From NCBI GenBank assembly GCA_029781795.1, contig JAKOWB010000366.1, positions 1 to 64,000 on the forward strand: 64,000 nucleotides of DNA, given 5' to 3'. Shown in pieces: positions 40,986 through 50,378 of this stretch. The translations under genes were made by a program, and so were the position numbers. Every line of letters begins with the position of its first letter. Within the stretch, counting starts at the first letter, position 1. This DNA comes from Pseudomonadota bacterium (lineage in GTDB: Bacteria; Pseudomonadota; Alphaproteobacteria; Kiloniellales; JACOMY01). A model generated the notes under the pieces. It saw only the letters and a list, made by a program, of their open reading frames with translations. It was not told where the DNA came from and did not search any database.

Positions 40986-41453
40986 ATGGACGGCGCGACG
41001 ACACTGACCGGCGGCTGCCTCTGCGGCGCGGTGCGCTATGAGACGCGGGGCGAGTCCTTCCTGGTTAACCACTGCCATTGCCACAGCTGCCGCAAGAACA
41101 ATGGCGGGCCGGTCGTGACCCTGGCGGGCTTCAAGGCCAGCCAGGTCACCTTCAGCGGCGCGCCGCGGCGCATCTACAACTCCTCGCCCGGCGTCTCGCG
41201 CGCCTTCTGCGGCACCTGCGGCACACCGCTGACCTGGGAAGGCGACAGCGGCAGCCTGGGGGCCATCGTCGAGCTGCACATCAGCACCTTCGACCAGCCG
41301 GAGCGCCTGGTGCCGAGCGCGCATGCCTTCTATTCCGAGCGCATCGCCTGGTTCGACGTCGCCGACGGACTGCCGCGCTACAGCGGCTTCGTCGACGGCA
41401 GTACGCCGCTGCGCCACGGCCCGGCGGACGAGGGCCTGCCGACGACCGCCTGA
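40986..41453 (+). CDS. GFA-family (glutathione-dependent formaldehyde-activating-like) protein
   Basis: 155 residues of the GFA/CENP-V family, which folds around two zinc sites. The cysteines are in GGCLCGAVRYE (about residues 9-19), NHCHCHSCRKNN (about 29-40) and RAFCGTCGTPLTW (about 76-88), the usual three-cluster pattern. Some members condense formaldehyde with glutathione, but most are untested. GGGGAG lies 6 nt before the ATG. The gene stands alone on the plus strand between the tRNA and the large WD40 gene, with which it is convergent (35 bp between stops). Confidence 0.88.
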   Translation: MDGATTLTGGCLCGAVRYETRGESFLVNHCHCHSCRKNNGGPVVTLAGFKASQVTFSGAPRRIYNSSPGVSRAFCGTCGTPLTWEGDSGSLGAIVELHISTFDQPERLVPSAHAFYSERIAWFDVADGLPRYSGFVDGSTPLRHGPADEGLPTTA

Positions 41454-41488
41454 GCGGCGACAGGTCCCTCGGGCCGCGCCTTGCCGCC

Positions 41489-44400
41489 CTACTGCAGCGG
41501 CGGGATGAACTTCTCGCGCTCGGCGTCGGTGAGCTGGCGCGGCACGTCGGTGCGGGCCATGGAGACCAGGTTGGCGCCGGTGAAGACGCGCCAGAGGCGG
41601 GCCCGGCCGTCGCGCCCGCCGGTCACCAGCTCGCGCCCGTCCGGGCTGAACTCGGCGTCGAGAATGGAATCGCTGTGGCCCTCCAGCGTCGAGACCAGGA
41701 TGCCGGTCTTGGCGTCCCACAGGCGGGCGATCTTGTCGTTCGACACCGTGACGATGTGGTCGCCCTCGGGGCTGAAGGCGATCTTGTTCACCGTGGCCGA
41801 GGGCACCGGCAGGATGAAGAGCTCCTTGCCCGTGGCGATCTCCCAGACCCGCGCGGTGCCGTCGCCGCTGGCGGTGGCGAGCAGCCGCCCGTCGGGCGAG
41901 ATGGCGCCGTCCCAGATCTCCTTCAGGTGGCCCTCGAAGCTGCGCAGCAGCTCGCCCGTGCCGGCGTCCCACAGCTTCGCCGTGCCGTCGGCCGACATGG
42001 TGGCGATGGTCTTGCCGTCGGGGGTATAGAGCGCCTCGTTCACCCAGCCGCTGTGGCCGCGCAGGGTCAGCAGCGGCTGGCCTGTCGTGGTGTCCCACAC
42101 GATCGCCGTGTTGTCGTCCGAGCCGGTGACCAGTCGCGTGTTGTCGACCGGGTCGAAGCGGCCGGAGTTGACGCGGTCGGTGTGGCCCTTCAGCAGCGAG
42201 ATGAGATCGGCGGTCTTGCCGTCCCACACGGCGACCTGGCCCGACTGGTCGACGGTCACCAGGCGCTGGCTGTCGGCGCTGAACTGCGCGTCATAGACCG
42301 GGCTGTAGTGCGAGATGGTGGAGACCTCGCTGAACTGGTCGGTGTCGCGCAGGATCGCCGTGCCGTCGGTCGAGGCGGTGATGAGCCGCTGCCCGTCGGG
42401 ACTGAAGATGGCGCGCACGATGTGCTCGCGGTGGCCGGTCAGCAGCCACTCGCGGCGCCCGGTCTCGGCGTCCCAGACCTGCAGGTTGACATAGCCGCCG
42501 CCGATCACCCACTTGCCATCGGGGCTGAAGCTGACGTCCCAGAACTCGTCGCGCTCGTTCTCGATGGTCAGCAGCCGCTCGCCCGACAGCGGGTTCCACA
42601 GGCCGGCGGTGCCGTCCTCGGACACGGTGGCGACCGACTCGCCCCGTGGCGCCCAGGCGGCGGCATAGATCGGCGCGGTATGGCCGTCCAGGCGCGCGAT
42701 CTCCTTGCCGTCCTTGGCCGACCAGACGACGCCGTGACCGCCCTGGTCGAAGGTGGCGACGCGCTGACCGTCGGGCGAGAACTCGGCATAGCGGGCCTCG
42801 AAATCGTGCGGCAGGCGCGCCACCTCGTTGCCGGTGTCGAGGTCGTAGAGCGCGCCGCCGTCCTTGCCGGCCACGGCCAGTCGCTTGCCGTCCGGGCTGA
42901 AAGTGGCGTGCCAGGCGCCATAGTCGAAGACCTGCACGACGCCCAGGCTCTTGCCCGTGGCAGCGTCCCACAGTGCCACCGAGCCGTCGTCGGAGGCGGT
43001 GATCACCGCCGTACCGTCGGCCGAGAACTCGGCATAGTTCACCCAACTCGTGTGCTGCTGCAGGGTGAAGAGCGCCTTGCCCGTCGCGACGTCCCAGATG
43101 ATCGCCAGGTTGTCGTCCGAGGCCGAGACCAGCTTGGTGCCGTCCGGGCTCCAGCGTACCGAGTTGACGCGCTGCGTGTGGCCGGTCAGCTCGTGCACCA
43201 GCGCGCCGGTCTCGGCATCGCTGATCTTGACGCTGCCGTCCATCGCCGAGCTGGCGATCAGCTTGTCGTCGGGCGAGAAGTCGGCCCAGAGCACCTCGGC
43301 GTCGTGCCAGATCACCGCCTGGGCGTAGGGCGGCACGTCCTCGGTCTCGCGCGCGTCCAGCTTCCAGATGGCGACACCGTAGTCGTAGCTGGCCGAGAGC
43401 AGGCGCTTGCCGTCCTTGGAGAAGGCCAGGCGCGTCAGCTCGTTGACGTGGAACGGCAAGGTGTCGATCCACGCGCCGTCCTCGACGCTGTGCAGCTCGA
43501 GGATGCCCTCGTTGCCCGTGCCGATGGCCAGGGTCTTGCCGTCCGGCGAATAGGCGACCTCGGTCATCCACTTGGCGCGGCGGCCCATCACCGCCTTGGC
43601 CGGTCCGCTGCTGACCGCCCAGAGCCGCGCGGTGCCGTCCCAGGCGCCGGTGACTACGCGGTCGGCGTCGTCGGAGAAGTCGACCGATGAAATGATGGCG
43701 CCGTCCTGGCGCAGCACGGTCAGCGCCTCGCGCGACCAGACGTCCCAGATGCGCACGGTCTTGTCGCGCCCCAGCGTCGCCAGGTAGCGGCTGTCCTTGG
43801 AGAACTCGAGCTGCCAGATGGCGCAGGCATTCTGCCCCTGCTCGTCGATGTCGCAGCGGTGGCCCTCCAGCTCCATCTGGAAGTTGCCGCTGCGGGCACT
43901 CCACAGATAGACGCCGCCATCCAGGTCGCCGGTGACGATGCTCTCGCCGTCGGGCGACCAGGCGACGCGACTGATCCGGCTCTTGCTGCGACCATAGAGG
44001 CCGTGCACGAAGGCGCCGTCGGCGGCGCTGTAGATCTCGGCGCTGCCGGTACCGTCGCCGAACACGATCTGGCTGCCGTCGGGGCTCCAGGCGGCCCACT
44101 CGATGCCCTTGGTGAAGTCGCCGCCGATGGTCTGCAGGATCTTGTTGCCGACCGGATCCCAGAGATAGAGGAAGCCGTCGAACGAGGCGATGGCCAGGGT
44201 CGCGCCGTCCGGGCTCCACTCGATGTGGCCGATGATGTCGGTCGAGCCGTCCATCACCGCGATCTGCGTGCCGTTCGACAGGTCCCAGACGCGCACGGTC
44301 TTGTCGTCGCCATAGGTCGCGAGCTTGCGGCTGTCGGGACTGAAGGTGGCCTCCCAGACCGTGCCCTCGTGGCCGTTCAGCGTGAACTTCGCCTCGCCGG

Positions 44401-47182
44401 TCGCGGCGTCGAAGACCATGGCCTTGCCGTCATAGGCGGCGGTCGCTACCAGGGCGCCGTCGGGCGAATAGTTGACGTCGACCAGGCCGTCGGTATGGCC
44501 CTTCAGCGTCAGCAGCGGCATGCCGCTGACCAGGTCCCAGATGCGCGCCGTGCGGTCGTTCGAGCCGGTGACCAGGTGCTTGCCGTCGGGACTGACGTCG
44601 ATGTCGTTCACCGATTCGTAGTGCGAATAGGTGACCAGGCCGTTCTGCGCCGCGATGGCGACCTTGAGGGCCGATTCCGCCTCGTCGACATAGGGCCGGG
44701 GGCGCGTGTCGCCGGGCTTGGGCAGCGCCTCCAGCGCCAGCAGCTCGCCCAGGATGGCGTCGCCGGCGGCGGTCTGGCGGCGCGATTCCAGCGCCAGGGT
44801 CTTGGACTGGAAGGTCAGTACCTGCTGCAGGTTGCGCTCGGCCTCGGCCAGCGCGTCGGTGGCCTTGTCCTCGGCCTTGCGCGCCGCCTCGGCCTCGCGC
44901 TCGGCGACGCCCTGCTGCTCCTTGGCGAAGGTGGCCTGCTTCTCGGCCTCCTTCTGCTGCTCCAGGGCATAGGCGGCCTGCTTCTCGGCCTCCTGCTGGC
45001 CGCTGATGCCGAAATAGGCGCCGACGCCGGCCAGTGCCGCCAGGATGATGCCGACGACCGCGGCCATCTGGGTGCGGCGCAGCTTGCGGCGCGCCTCGTC
45101 GGCCTTGGCCTTCTCGCGCGCCGCCTCGGCCGCGAGCGAGGCCTCGATATACTCGATCAGCTCAGGATCCAGCTCGTCGCGCCGCTCCAGCAGCGTCTCG
45201 CGTGCCTCGACCAGGCGCTTGCCCGAGGGCAGCAGGAGGTCGGCCGAGCGGCCCTCGGCCAGCCAGCGCTCGGCATCGCCGCTGACGCGGGCGCGCGCCT
45301 GCAGGAACTCGCGGTTGTCGACGATGATCTGCCGGGCGCGCGGCCAGCGGGTCAGCAGCGCCTCGTGCGCCACGCGCAGCACCGTGTCCTCGCCCTCGCC
45401 GCCGGTGATCAGCAGCCGGGCGTCGATCATCGCCTTGACCAGCGCCTCGGCGGCGGGCCCGTGCACCGCCAGGCGCTTCAGCACCGTGCGCGCGGTGGCC
45501 ACGCCGTCGTCGCGATCCAGCGTGATCAGCGCGCGCAGCAGACCCGGCAGCGCGTTCTGCACGTCGGCGGGCAGCGCGCGCACCACGTCGTCGGCGCGCT
45601 TGGCGATGGCGCCTTCCAGGCCGCCCAGCTGCTCGTAGGCGGCGAAGGAGAGTCGGCGCGTCTCCTTGCAGGCGTCGTAGAGCTCGTCCAGCACGAAGGA
45701 CAGCAGCGGCAGCGAGCCGGGATTGCGCGCCGCGGCCTGCTGCAGCACGTCGTCCAGCCCGCCCTGCGAGGCGCTCTCCTCGAAGCTCAGCCCGGCGGCG
45801 CGCGCCGGGTTGCGGATCATCTGCGCGATCTCGGGACCCTGCGGCGGCAGCAGGTCGTAGGTGCCGTTGCCGTCCTTCAGGCGCGACAGCACCGGCAGCT
45901 CCTGCAGCCGGTGGTAGAAGTCGCTGCGCAGCGTGGCGACGACCCAGATCACGCCGCTGTGCGCCAGCGCGTCGATCGCGGCGGCGAAGCGCTGGCGCGT
46001 GTCGCCGTCGAAGCGCTCGTCGGTGAAGAGTTCTTCCAGCTGGTCGACCAGCACCAGCAGGCGGGCCTGCGGCGGGCGCGTCAGCTTCTCCTGCTGCATC
46101 AGCTGGTCGGCGGCACGCTCCAGCGCGCGGCGGATCGGTGCCACGCCCTGCAGCGGCATGCGGCCGAGCAGGTCGGCCAGCGATTCCGGCGTGAAGTCGC
46201 CCTGTGCCAGCTCGGGCAGGGCGCCCTTGCCGTACAGCTTGCCGCAGAGCGCCAGCAGCGGCTCGCTCGCCTCCGCCGGGCGGAAGGAGACCCAGCGCCA
46301 GAGGCCGATGCCCTCGACCGAGCCCGGCGTGGTGACGGCGGGGATGAGACCGGCGCGCACCAGCGAGGACTTGCCGCTGCCCGACATGCCGGTGACCAGC
46401 AGGAAGGCCGTGCCCGGCTCCTGCTGCCCGTCCTCGCGCGTGCTCGGCTGGGCCCGCCGCGTCAGGCGGTCCTTGGCCTCGGCGATGGCGCGCGTGCGGC
46501 CGTGGAAGATCTCGGCATGCTCGGTGTCGAAGGCGGCGAGGCCGCGGAAGGGCGAGCCCTTGAGCCAGGTGGGCAACTGCTGGCCCGGCGCGCCGACCTG
46601 GATGTTCTCCTCGCGCAGCCGCTCCTCGAAGAGCTTGCGCAGGTGCTTCTCCAGCATGTCCTCGAACTCGTCGAGGCGCGAGAACTGCGAGAAGCCCGCC
46701 TTGAAGGAGCCGTCGGGATTGAAGAACCAGCGCTTCAGGTAGTCCGAGAGCTGGTCCCACTGCTCGCTGCGCAGCAGCCGTTCCTCGCGGTTCGACACGT
46801 CGAACAGCGGCGGCGCGGTCTTGCGATAGACCAGGATGTCGGGATGGCCCTTGTTCTGGAACGCCGCCAGCGCGGTTTCCAGCTCGAAGGCCGTGCCGCT
46901 GTCATAGACCGTGCCGTCGTCGCGCTTGAAGTCACCCGGCAGGCGGGTGCCGAGACGAGACCAGAGGATGCAGACCAGCACGTCGGCCTTCGCCGGCTCC
47001 GGGATCTGCTGCTGGAAGGTGGAGGTGGCGCGGACCGGCTCGTGCTCCCACACGATCGGCTCCAGCGCCAGCACGGCGGCGAACTCGCCCTGCAGGCGCT
47101 CCATCACGCGCAGTGCCATGCGGCGCTCGTCGCCGACGTCGCCCGGTGACGACAGGAACACCCGCAGCTTCAGCTTGTTCAT
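41489..47182 (-). CDS. DUF4062-STAND NTPase-WD40 repeat protein
   Basis: 1897 residues in four parts. Residues 1-185 form a DUF4062-like domain (LRVFLSSPGDVGDERRMAL, ADVLVCILWSRLGTRLP). Residues 210-700 form a STAND-type NTPase (FRGLAAFDTEHAEIFHGR, Walker A GMSGSGKSS at 265-273, LLVLVDQLEELFTD as Walker B, then winged-helix-like segments). One transmembrane helix (MAAVVGIILAALAGVGAYF, about 704-723) is followed by a Glu/Ala/Lys coiled coil. From about residue 850 there are some 24 WD40-type repeats (xxVxFSPDGxxLxTxSxDxxxxxWD), enough for three propellers. STAND proteins act as ligand-triggered switches; bacterial relatives serve in signalling, cell death or phage defence. The ligand and effector are unknown. 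No neighbour points to a function. Confidence 0.88.
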   Translation of the reverse strand: MNKLKLRVFLSSPGDVGDERRMALRVMERLQGEFAAVLALEPIVWEHEPVRATSTFQQQIPEPAKADVLVCILWSRLGTRLPGDFKRDDGTVYDSGTAFELETALAAFQNKGHPDILVYRKTAPPLFDVSNREERLLRSEQWDQLSDYLKRWFFNPDGSFKAGFSQFSRLDEFEDMLEKHLRKLFEERLREENIQVGAPGQQLPTWLKGSPFRGLAAFDTEHAEIFHGRTRAIAEAKDRLTRRAQPSTREDGQQEPGTAFLLVTGMSGSGKSSLVRAGLIPAVTTPGSVEGIGLWRWVSFRPAEASEPLLALCGKLYGKGALPELAQGDFTPESLADLLGRMPLQGVAPIRRALERAADQLMQQEKLTRPPQARLLVLVDQLEELFTDERFDGDTRQRFAAAIDALAHSGVIWVVATLRSDFYHRLQELPVLSRLKDGNGTYDLLPPQGPEIAQMIRNPARAAGLSFEESASQGGLDDVLQQAAARNPGSLPLLSFVLDELYDACKETRRLSFAAYEQLGGLEGAIAKRADDVVRALPADVQNALPGLLRALITLDRDDGVATARTVLKRLAVHGPAAEALVKAMIDARLLITGGEGEDTVLRVAHEALLTRWPRARQIIVDNREFLQARARVSGDAERWLAEGRSADLLLPSGKRLVEARETLLERRDELDPELIEYIEASLAAEAAREKAKADEARRKLRRTQMAAVVGIILAALAGVGAYFGISGQQEAEKQAAYALEQQKEAEKQATFAKEQQGVAEREAEAARKAEDKATDALAEAERNLQQVLTFQSKTLALESRRQTAAGDAILGELLALEALPKPGDTRPRPYVDEAESALKVAIAAQNGLVTYSHYESVNDIDVSPDGKHLVTGSNDRTARIWDLVSGMPLLTLKGHTDGLVDVNYSPDGALVATAAYDGKAMVFDAATGEAKFTLNGHEGTVWEATFSPDSRKLATYGDDKTVRVWDLSNGTQIAVMDGSTDIIGHIEWSPDGATLAIASFDGFLYLWDPVGNKILQTIGGDFTKGIEWAAWSPDGSQIVFGDGTGSAEIYSAADGAFVHGLYGRSKSRISRVAWSPDGESIVTGDLDGGVYLWSARSGNFQMELEGHRCDIDEQGQNACAIWQLEFSKDSRYLATLGRDKTVRIWDVWSREALTVLRQDGAIISSVDFSDDADRVVTGAWDGTARLWAVSSGPAKAVMGRRAKWMTEVAYSPDGKTLAIGTGNEGILELHSVEDGAWIDTLPFHVNELTRLAFSKDGKRLLSASYDYGVAIWKLDARETEDVPPYAQAVIWHDAEVLWADFSPDDKLIASSAMDGSVKISDAETGALVHELTGHTQRVNSVRWSPDGTKLVSASDDNLAIIWDVATGKALFTLQQHTSWVNYAEFSADGTAVITASDDGSVALWDAATGKSLGVVQVFDYGAWHATFSPDGKRLAVAGKDGGALYDLDTGNEVARLPHDFEARYAEFSPDGQRVATFDQGGHGVVWSAKDGKEIARLDGHTAPIYAAAWAPRGESVATVSEDGTAGLWNPLSGERLLTIENERDEFWDVSFSPDGKWVIGGGYVNLQVWDAETGRREWLLTGHREHIVRAIFSPDGQRLITASTDGTAILRDTDQFSEVSTISHYSPVYDAQFSADSQRLVTVDQSGQVAVWDGKTADLISLLKGHTDRVNSGRFDPVDNTRLVTGSDDNTAIVWDTTTGQPLLTLRGHSGWVNEALYTPDGKTIATMSADGTAKLWDAGTGELLRSFEGHLKEIWDGAISPDGRLLATASGDGTARVWEIATGKELFILPVPSATVNKIAFSPEGDHIVTVSNDKIARLWDAKTGILVSTLEGHSDSILDAEFSPDGRELVTGGRDGRARLWRVFTGANLVSMARTDVPRQLTDAEREKFIPPLQ

Positions 47183-47255
47183 GCTGACCCGGCCTCTGAC
47201 TTGCTGGGATTCCCCACCAGAAGCCGCGAAGGTTAGCGAAGCCTGCCGGGCTTGC

Positions 47256-48269
47256 CTACTCCCGCAGCCCGGCGAGCGCCTCGACGGCGTGCTGGTCCGC
47301 GCCGGACGGCAGGGGCCTTTCGGGCTCCGCGATCCAGGCGGCGACGTCGTCGATTACCAGCTTCGCCTCGAGATCCTTGAATAAAAGGTGCCAGCCGTTT
47401 TTGTAGAGCGCCTCGCGCTGAAGGGCCTTGGTCTCCGCCGGCAGACTGTCCCACAGCCGCAGCATGGGTTCGACCGGCACCAGCTCGTCCTTGGCGCCAT
47501 AGAGCAGCAGGGCCGGCTGGCGCAGCGCCGGCGCGGCCGCCATCGCCGCGTCCATCAGGTCGACCAGGCCATGCACCGCGTCGACCCGCGTGCGCTTGAT
47601 GACCAGCGGGTCGGCGCCGAGGGCGCGCAGCGCCTCGATATTGTCGGAGGCCTGGATGTCCAGCCCCTCGCCGGTCAGCGGGAACCAGGGGATCGAATAG
47701 CTTGCCAGCAAGAGGCTCCAGCGCTGGTAGTAGGGCATGGTGTCGCGTGACCAGACGGCGGGCGCCGCCAGGATCACGCCGGCCAGCGGCGCCTCGGGGT
47801 GCTGGGTCGCCGCGACCAGGGCGACCGCGCCGCCCATGGATTCGCCCAGCAGGAACACCGGCAGCCCCGGATAGCGCTGCTGCAGCAGCCCGGCCAGCGT
47901 CGCCGCGTCGCCGGCGTAGGCCGCGGTGCCGGCCCAGACGCCGTTGTTCGGCGAATAGCCGAAGCCGCGCTGGTCGAAGGCATAGGTGGCGATGCCGGCC
48001 TGGGCCCAGGCCTGCGCCGCGCCCTCGATGAAGGTGGAGTGATCGTTGAAGCCGTGCAGCGCCAGGATCACCGCGCTGGGCCGACCCGCCGGCACCCAGC
48101 GGCGCAGCACCAGCTCGTAGCCGTCGCTGGTGACATAGCGCCAAGGCCCCAACGGTCGCTCGACGATTTCCGGCAGTCGCGCGCCGGGGCCAGGCGGCGC
48201 CAGCAGCGGCACGCAGGCGGCGAGCCAGGGCAGCAGGAGCATGAGCGCCAGGACCCTAGGACGCGGCAT
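47256..48269 (-). CDS. Lipoprotein alpha/beta hydrolase (monoacylglycerol lipase-like)
   Basis: 337 residues. A lipoprotein signal ends WLAAC (C19), so the enzyme is probably attached to the periplasmic side of a membrane. The hydrolase shows LALHGFNDHSTF (oxyanion side), FDQRGFGYS, the nucleophile elbow LGESMGGAVAL, an acid in YGAKDELVPVEP and a His in NGWHLLFKD. The pattern fits the monoglyceride lipase/lysophospholipase (PldB-like) group. Its first 14 bp overlap the end of the ABC ATPase gene, so the two are translationally linked. A lipid-related function of the pair is inferred. Confidence 0.85.
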   Translation of the reverse strand: MPRPRVLALMLLLPWLAACVPLLAPPGPGARLPEIVERPLGPWRYVTSDGYELVLRRWVPAGRPSAVILALHGFNDHSTFIEGAAQAWAQAGIATYAFDQRGFGYSPNNGVWAGTAAYAGDAATLAGLLQQRYPGLPVFLLGESMGGAVALVAATQHPEAPLAGVILAAPAVWSRDTMPYYQRWSLLLASYSIPWFPLTGEGLDIQASDNIEALRALGADPLVIKRTRVDAVHGLVDLMDAAMAAAPALRQPALLLYGAKDELVPVEPMLRLWDSLPAETKALQREALYKNGWHLLFKDLEAKLVIDDVAAWIAEPERPLPSGADQHAVEALAGLRE

Positions 48270-49248
48270 CGCGCGACCCGCGCGTCAGCTGCAGGAAGAT
48301 GTCCTCCAGGTCGGTCTCGGTGGTGCGCACGTCGACGACCGAGAGGCCGAGCGCGCTTACCGTGTTGAGGACACCGGCCACCGGGCTCTCGCTGGCCCGG
48401 TACTTGAAGACCAGGCGCTGCGGCTCCGGCAGCTCGGCATGGAAGGGGCGCAGCGCAGCGGGCACCGCCGCCAGCGGCCGGTCGAGGATCAGCACCAGCT
48501 CCTTGTTGTCGAGATGGCGCATCAGGCCCTGGGTGGTGTCGCAGGCGATCACCCGGCCGTGGTTGATGATCGCCAGGCGATCGCAGAGTTCCTCGGCCTC
48601 TTCCAGGTAGTGCGTGGTCAGCAGGATGGTCACGCCCTGGCGGTTCAGCTCGCGCACCATGTCCCAGAGCTGGCGGCGCAGTTCGACGTCGACGCCGGCG
48701 GTCGGCTCGTCCAGCACCAGCACCGGTGGGCTGTGCACCATCGCCTTGGCCACCATGAGGCGGCGGCGCATGCCGCCCGACAGCGTGCGGGCATAGGCCT
48801 CGGCCTTGTCGGCCAGGCCCAGGCGCTCGAGGATCTCCATGGTGCGCCGCTCGGCCGGCGGCACGCCGTAGAGGCCGGCCTGCAGTTCCAGCAGCATGCG
48901 CGGCGTGAAGAAGGGGTCGATGTTCAGTTCCTGCGGCACCACGCCGATGGCGGCGCGCGCCTGGCGCGGCTGGCGGTCGATGTCGAGGCCCCAGATCGAG
49001 GCCGTACCCGAGGTCTTCAGCACCAGGCCGGCCAGGATGTTGATCAAGGTCGACTTGCCGGCGCCGTTCGGGCCCAGCAGCCCGAAGAGCGAGCCGCGCG
49101 GGATCGTCAAGTCGACGGCCTTCAGCGCGTGCTTCGGCTCGGCCTTGCCGCTCTTGCCATAAACCTTGTCGAGCGCGGTGACCTGGACCGCGGCGTCGGG
49201 CAGGGCCGGATCGGCGGCGATCTGGTGGGCGTTGGCGAGGTCGGACAT
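48256..49248 (-). CDS. ABC transporter ATP-binding protein (ABC-2 export type)
   Basis: 330 residues. The nucleotide-binding domain has Walker A GPNGAGKS (59-66), GVVPQELNID as Q-loop, signature LSGGMRRRL, Walker B LVLDEPTAGVD and a switch His in LLTTHYLEEAEE. The C-terminal 90 residues resemble the extra domain of CcmA/NodI-type exporters. ATG 49248 is chosen because MSDLANAHQ begins protein-like sequence; an in-frame ATG at 49278 is possible, and neither has a good ribosome site. No permease gene is adjacent, which is unusual for this type, so the membrane partner must be encoded elsewhere. It overlaps the lipase gene. Confidence 0.9.
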   Translation of the reverse strand: MSDLANAHQIAADPALPDAAVQVTALDKVYGKSGKAEPKHALKAVDLTIPRGSLFGLLGPNGAGKSTLINILAGLVLKTSGTASIWGLDIDRQPRQARAAIGVVPQELNIDPFFTPRMLLELQAGLYGVPPAERRTMEILERLGLADKAEAYARTLSGGMRRRLMVAKAMVHSPPVLVLDEPTAGVDVELRRQLWDMVRELNRQGVTILLTTHYLEEAEELCDRLAIINHGRVIACDTTQGLMRHLDNKELVLILDRPLAAVPAALRPFHAELPEPQRLVFKYRASESPVAGVLNTVSALGLSVVDVRTTETDLEDIFLQLTRGSRDAAS

Positions 49249-49410
49249 CGCGGGCAGGAACAGCGGAACGGAGGCCATGCCTAGCGCCTGCGCCCCCTTC
49301 TGGCAACCCAGGCGGCCGGATGGCGGCCCTGCGGCGCGTGGACGGGGCCCGGCGGCAACGCGGCCTCTAAACCTATGCGGGTATTCAATCGGCGAGACGA
49401 CGCTATTAAG

Positions 49411-49428
49411 TGCATATCATTTTATGCA
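49411..49428. promoter_or_regulatory. Inverted repeat in an AT-rich promoter region
   Basis: TGCATA (49411-49416) and TATGCA (49423-49428) flank TCATTT. The site lies about 50 bp upstream of the sulfotransferase start in the only AT-rich patch nearby. It is a candidate operator for the sulfotransferase gene or the divergent ABC gene. Confidence 0.35.
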
Positions 49429-49476
49429 GGCATCTGTCCCCCTTTCCGCCTATCTGGATCGCCTGGGGGTTTCACG

Positions 49477-50310
49477 ATGCCGCAGCGCATTCTCGTTCTT
49501 GGGCAGGCCAAGACCGGCACCACCGGCCTCTTCTATGCCATCAAGCGCGCCCTGCCATCCGATGCCGCCGGTTACTTCGAGACGCCGGCGGACAAGCTGG
49601 ACCTCTCGCCCCCACACCTTGTCGCCAAGCTGCTCTGCGGGCCCGGGGCCAACCCGCCGCTGGACCTGATCCGGCGTTTCGACAAGGCGGTGGCGCTGAC
49701 GCGCGATCCGCGCGACCGCCTGATCAGCCTTTTCCTGTTTCGCTCCACCAGGCTCGATCACCTGCGCACGCGGGCCGACCGCGAGGCCTTCGTCGCGCTG
49801 CTGCGCGAGAAGGAGGCCGACCCCGCCGCGCTGGGCTTTGCCGAGATGCTGCGGCGGGCGCGCACCCTGGGCTGCCCCGACTACCTGGTGGTGATGCGCC
49901 AGCATGCCAGCGACTACGCCGCCTTCCTGGCCTCGCTCGGCGGCTCCGCCTATCGCCAGACCTACGAGAGCATGGTGCGCGGCGACATTGCCGGGCTGTC
50001 GGCCTGGCTCGGCCTGCCCCTGGAACCCTTGGGCGATCCGGACCAGCAGTTCCGCCACGTCGCGCGGACCCGCGGTTCGGGCGGCTGGCGACGCTGGTTC
50101 ACGCCGGCCGATGTCGAGGAACTCGCGTCCGGCATGACGCCCTGCCTGGCCGATCTCGGCTATCCCGCCGACGACTGGGCGCTGGACCCCGGCCCGCTGC
50201 CGGCAAGCACGGGATCCGACTATGTGCGCCGCCTCTTCGCCGTCCGCGACGGCGAGGACCGCTTCGAGCGGGCGCAGCAGGCGGAGAAGCGGAACGACGC
50301 GGCGGAGTGA
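49477..50310 (+). CDS. Sulfotransferase-like protein
   Basis: 277 residues. The N-terminus ILVLGQAKTGTTGLFYAIKRAL (residues 5-26) contains the KTGTT phosphosulfate-binding loop, and AVALTRDPRDRLISLFLFRS (71-90) the R-D-P-R-D strand that binds the 3-prime phosphate of PAPS. These match P-loop sulfotransferases, which move sulfate to an acceptor hydroxyl or amine. The rest is helical, with YESMVRGDIAGLSAWLGLPL as in carbohydrate sulfotransferases. No transmembrane segment is seen, so it acts in the cytoplasm. GGGGG is placed before the ATG at 49477. The acceptor is unknown; no glycan genes adjoin it. Confidence 0.75.
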   Translation: MPQRILVLGQAKTGTTGLFYAIKRALPSDAAGYFETPADKLDLSPPHLVAKLLCGPGANPPLDLIRRFDKAVALTRDPRDRLISLFLFRSTRLDHLRTRADREAFVALLREKEADPAALGFAEMLRRARTLGCPDYLVVMRQHASDYAAFLASLGGSAYRQTYESMVRGDIAGLSAWLGLPLEPLGDPDQQFRHVARTRGSGGWRRWFTPADVEELASGMTPCLADLGYPADDWALDPGPLPASTGSDYVRRLFAVRDGEDRFERAQQAEKRNDAAE

Positions 50311-50378
50311 GGTTGCGTGCCGCGGTCCGGCCGCTATGATCCGCGCCCAGCGCAGCTCCAGAGCAGGTGACCAGAGTC

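Noticed and set aside
43859-47149. A 1096-codon plus-strand frame opposite the WD40 gene
   Set aside because: The minus strand encodes clear STAND and WD40 motifs. The antisense product is low-complexity Gln/Arg/Leu sequence.
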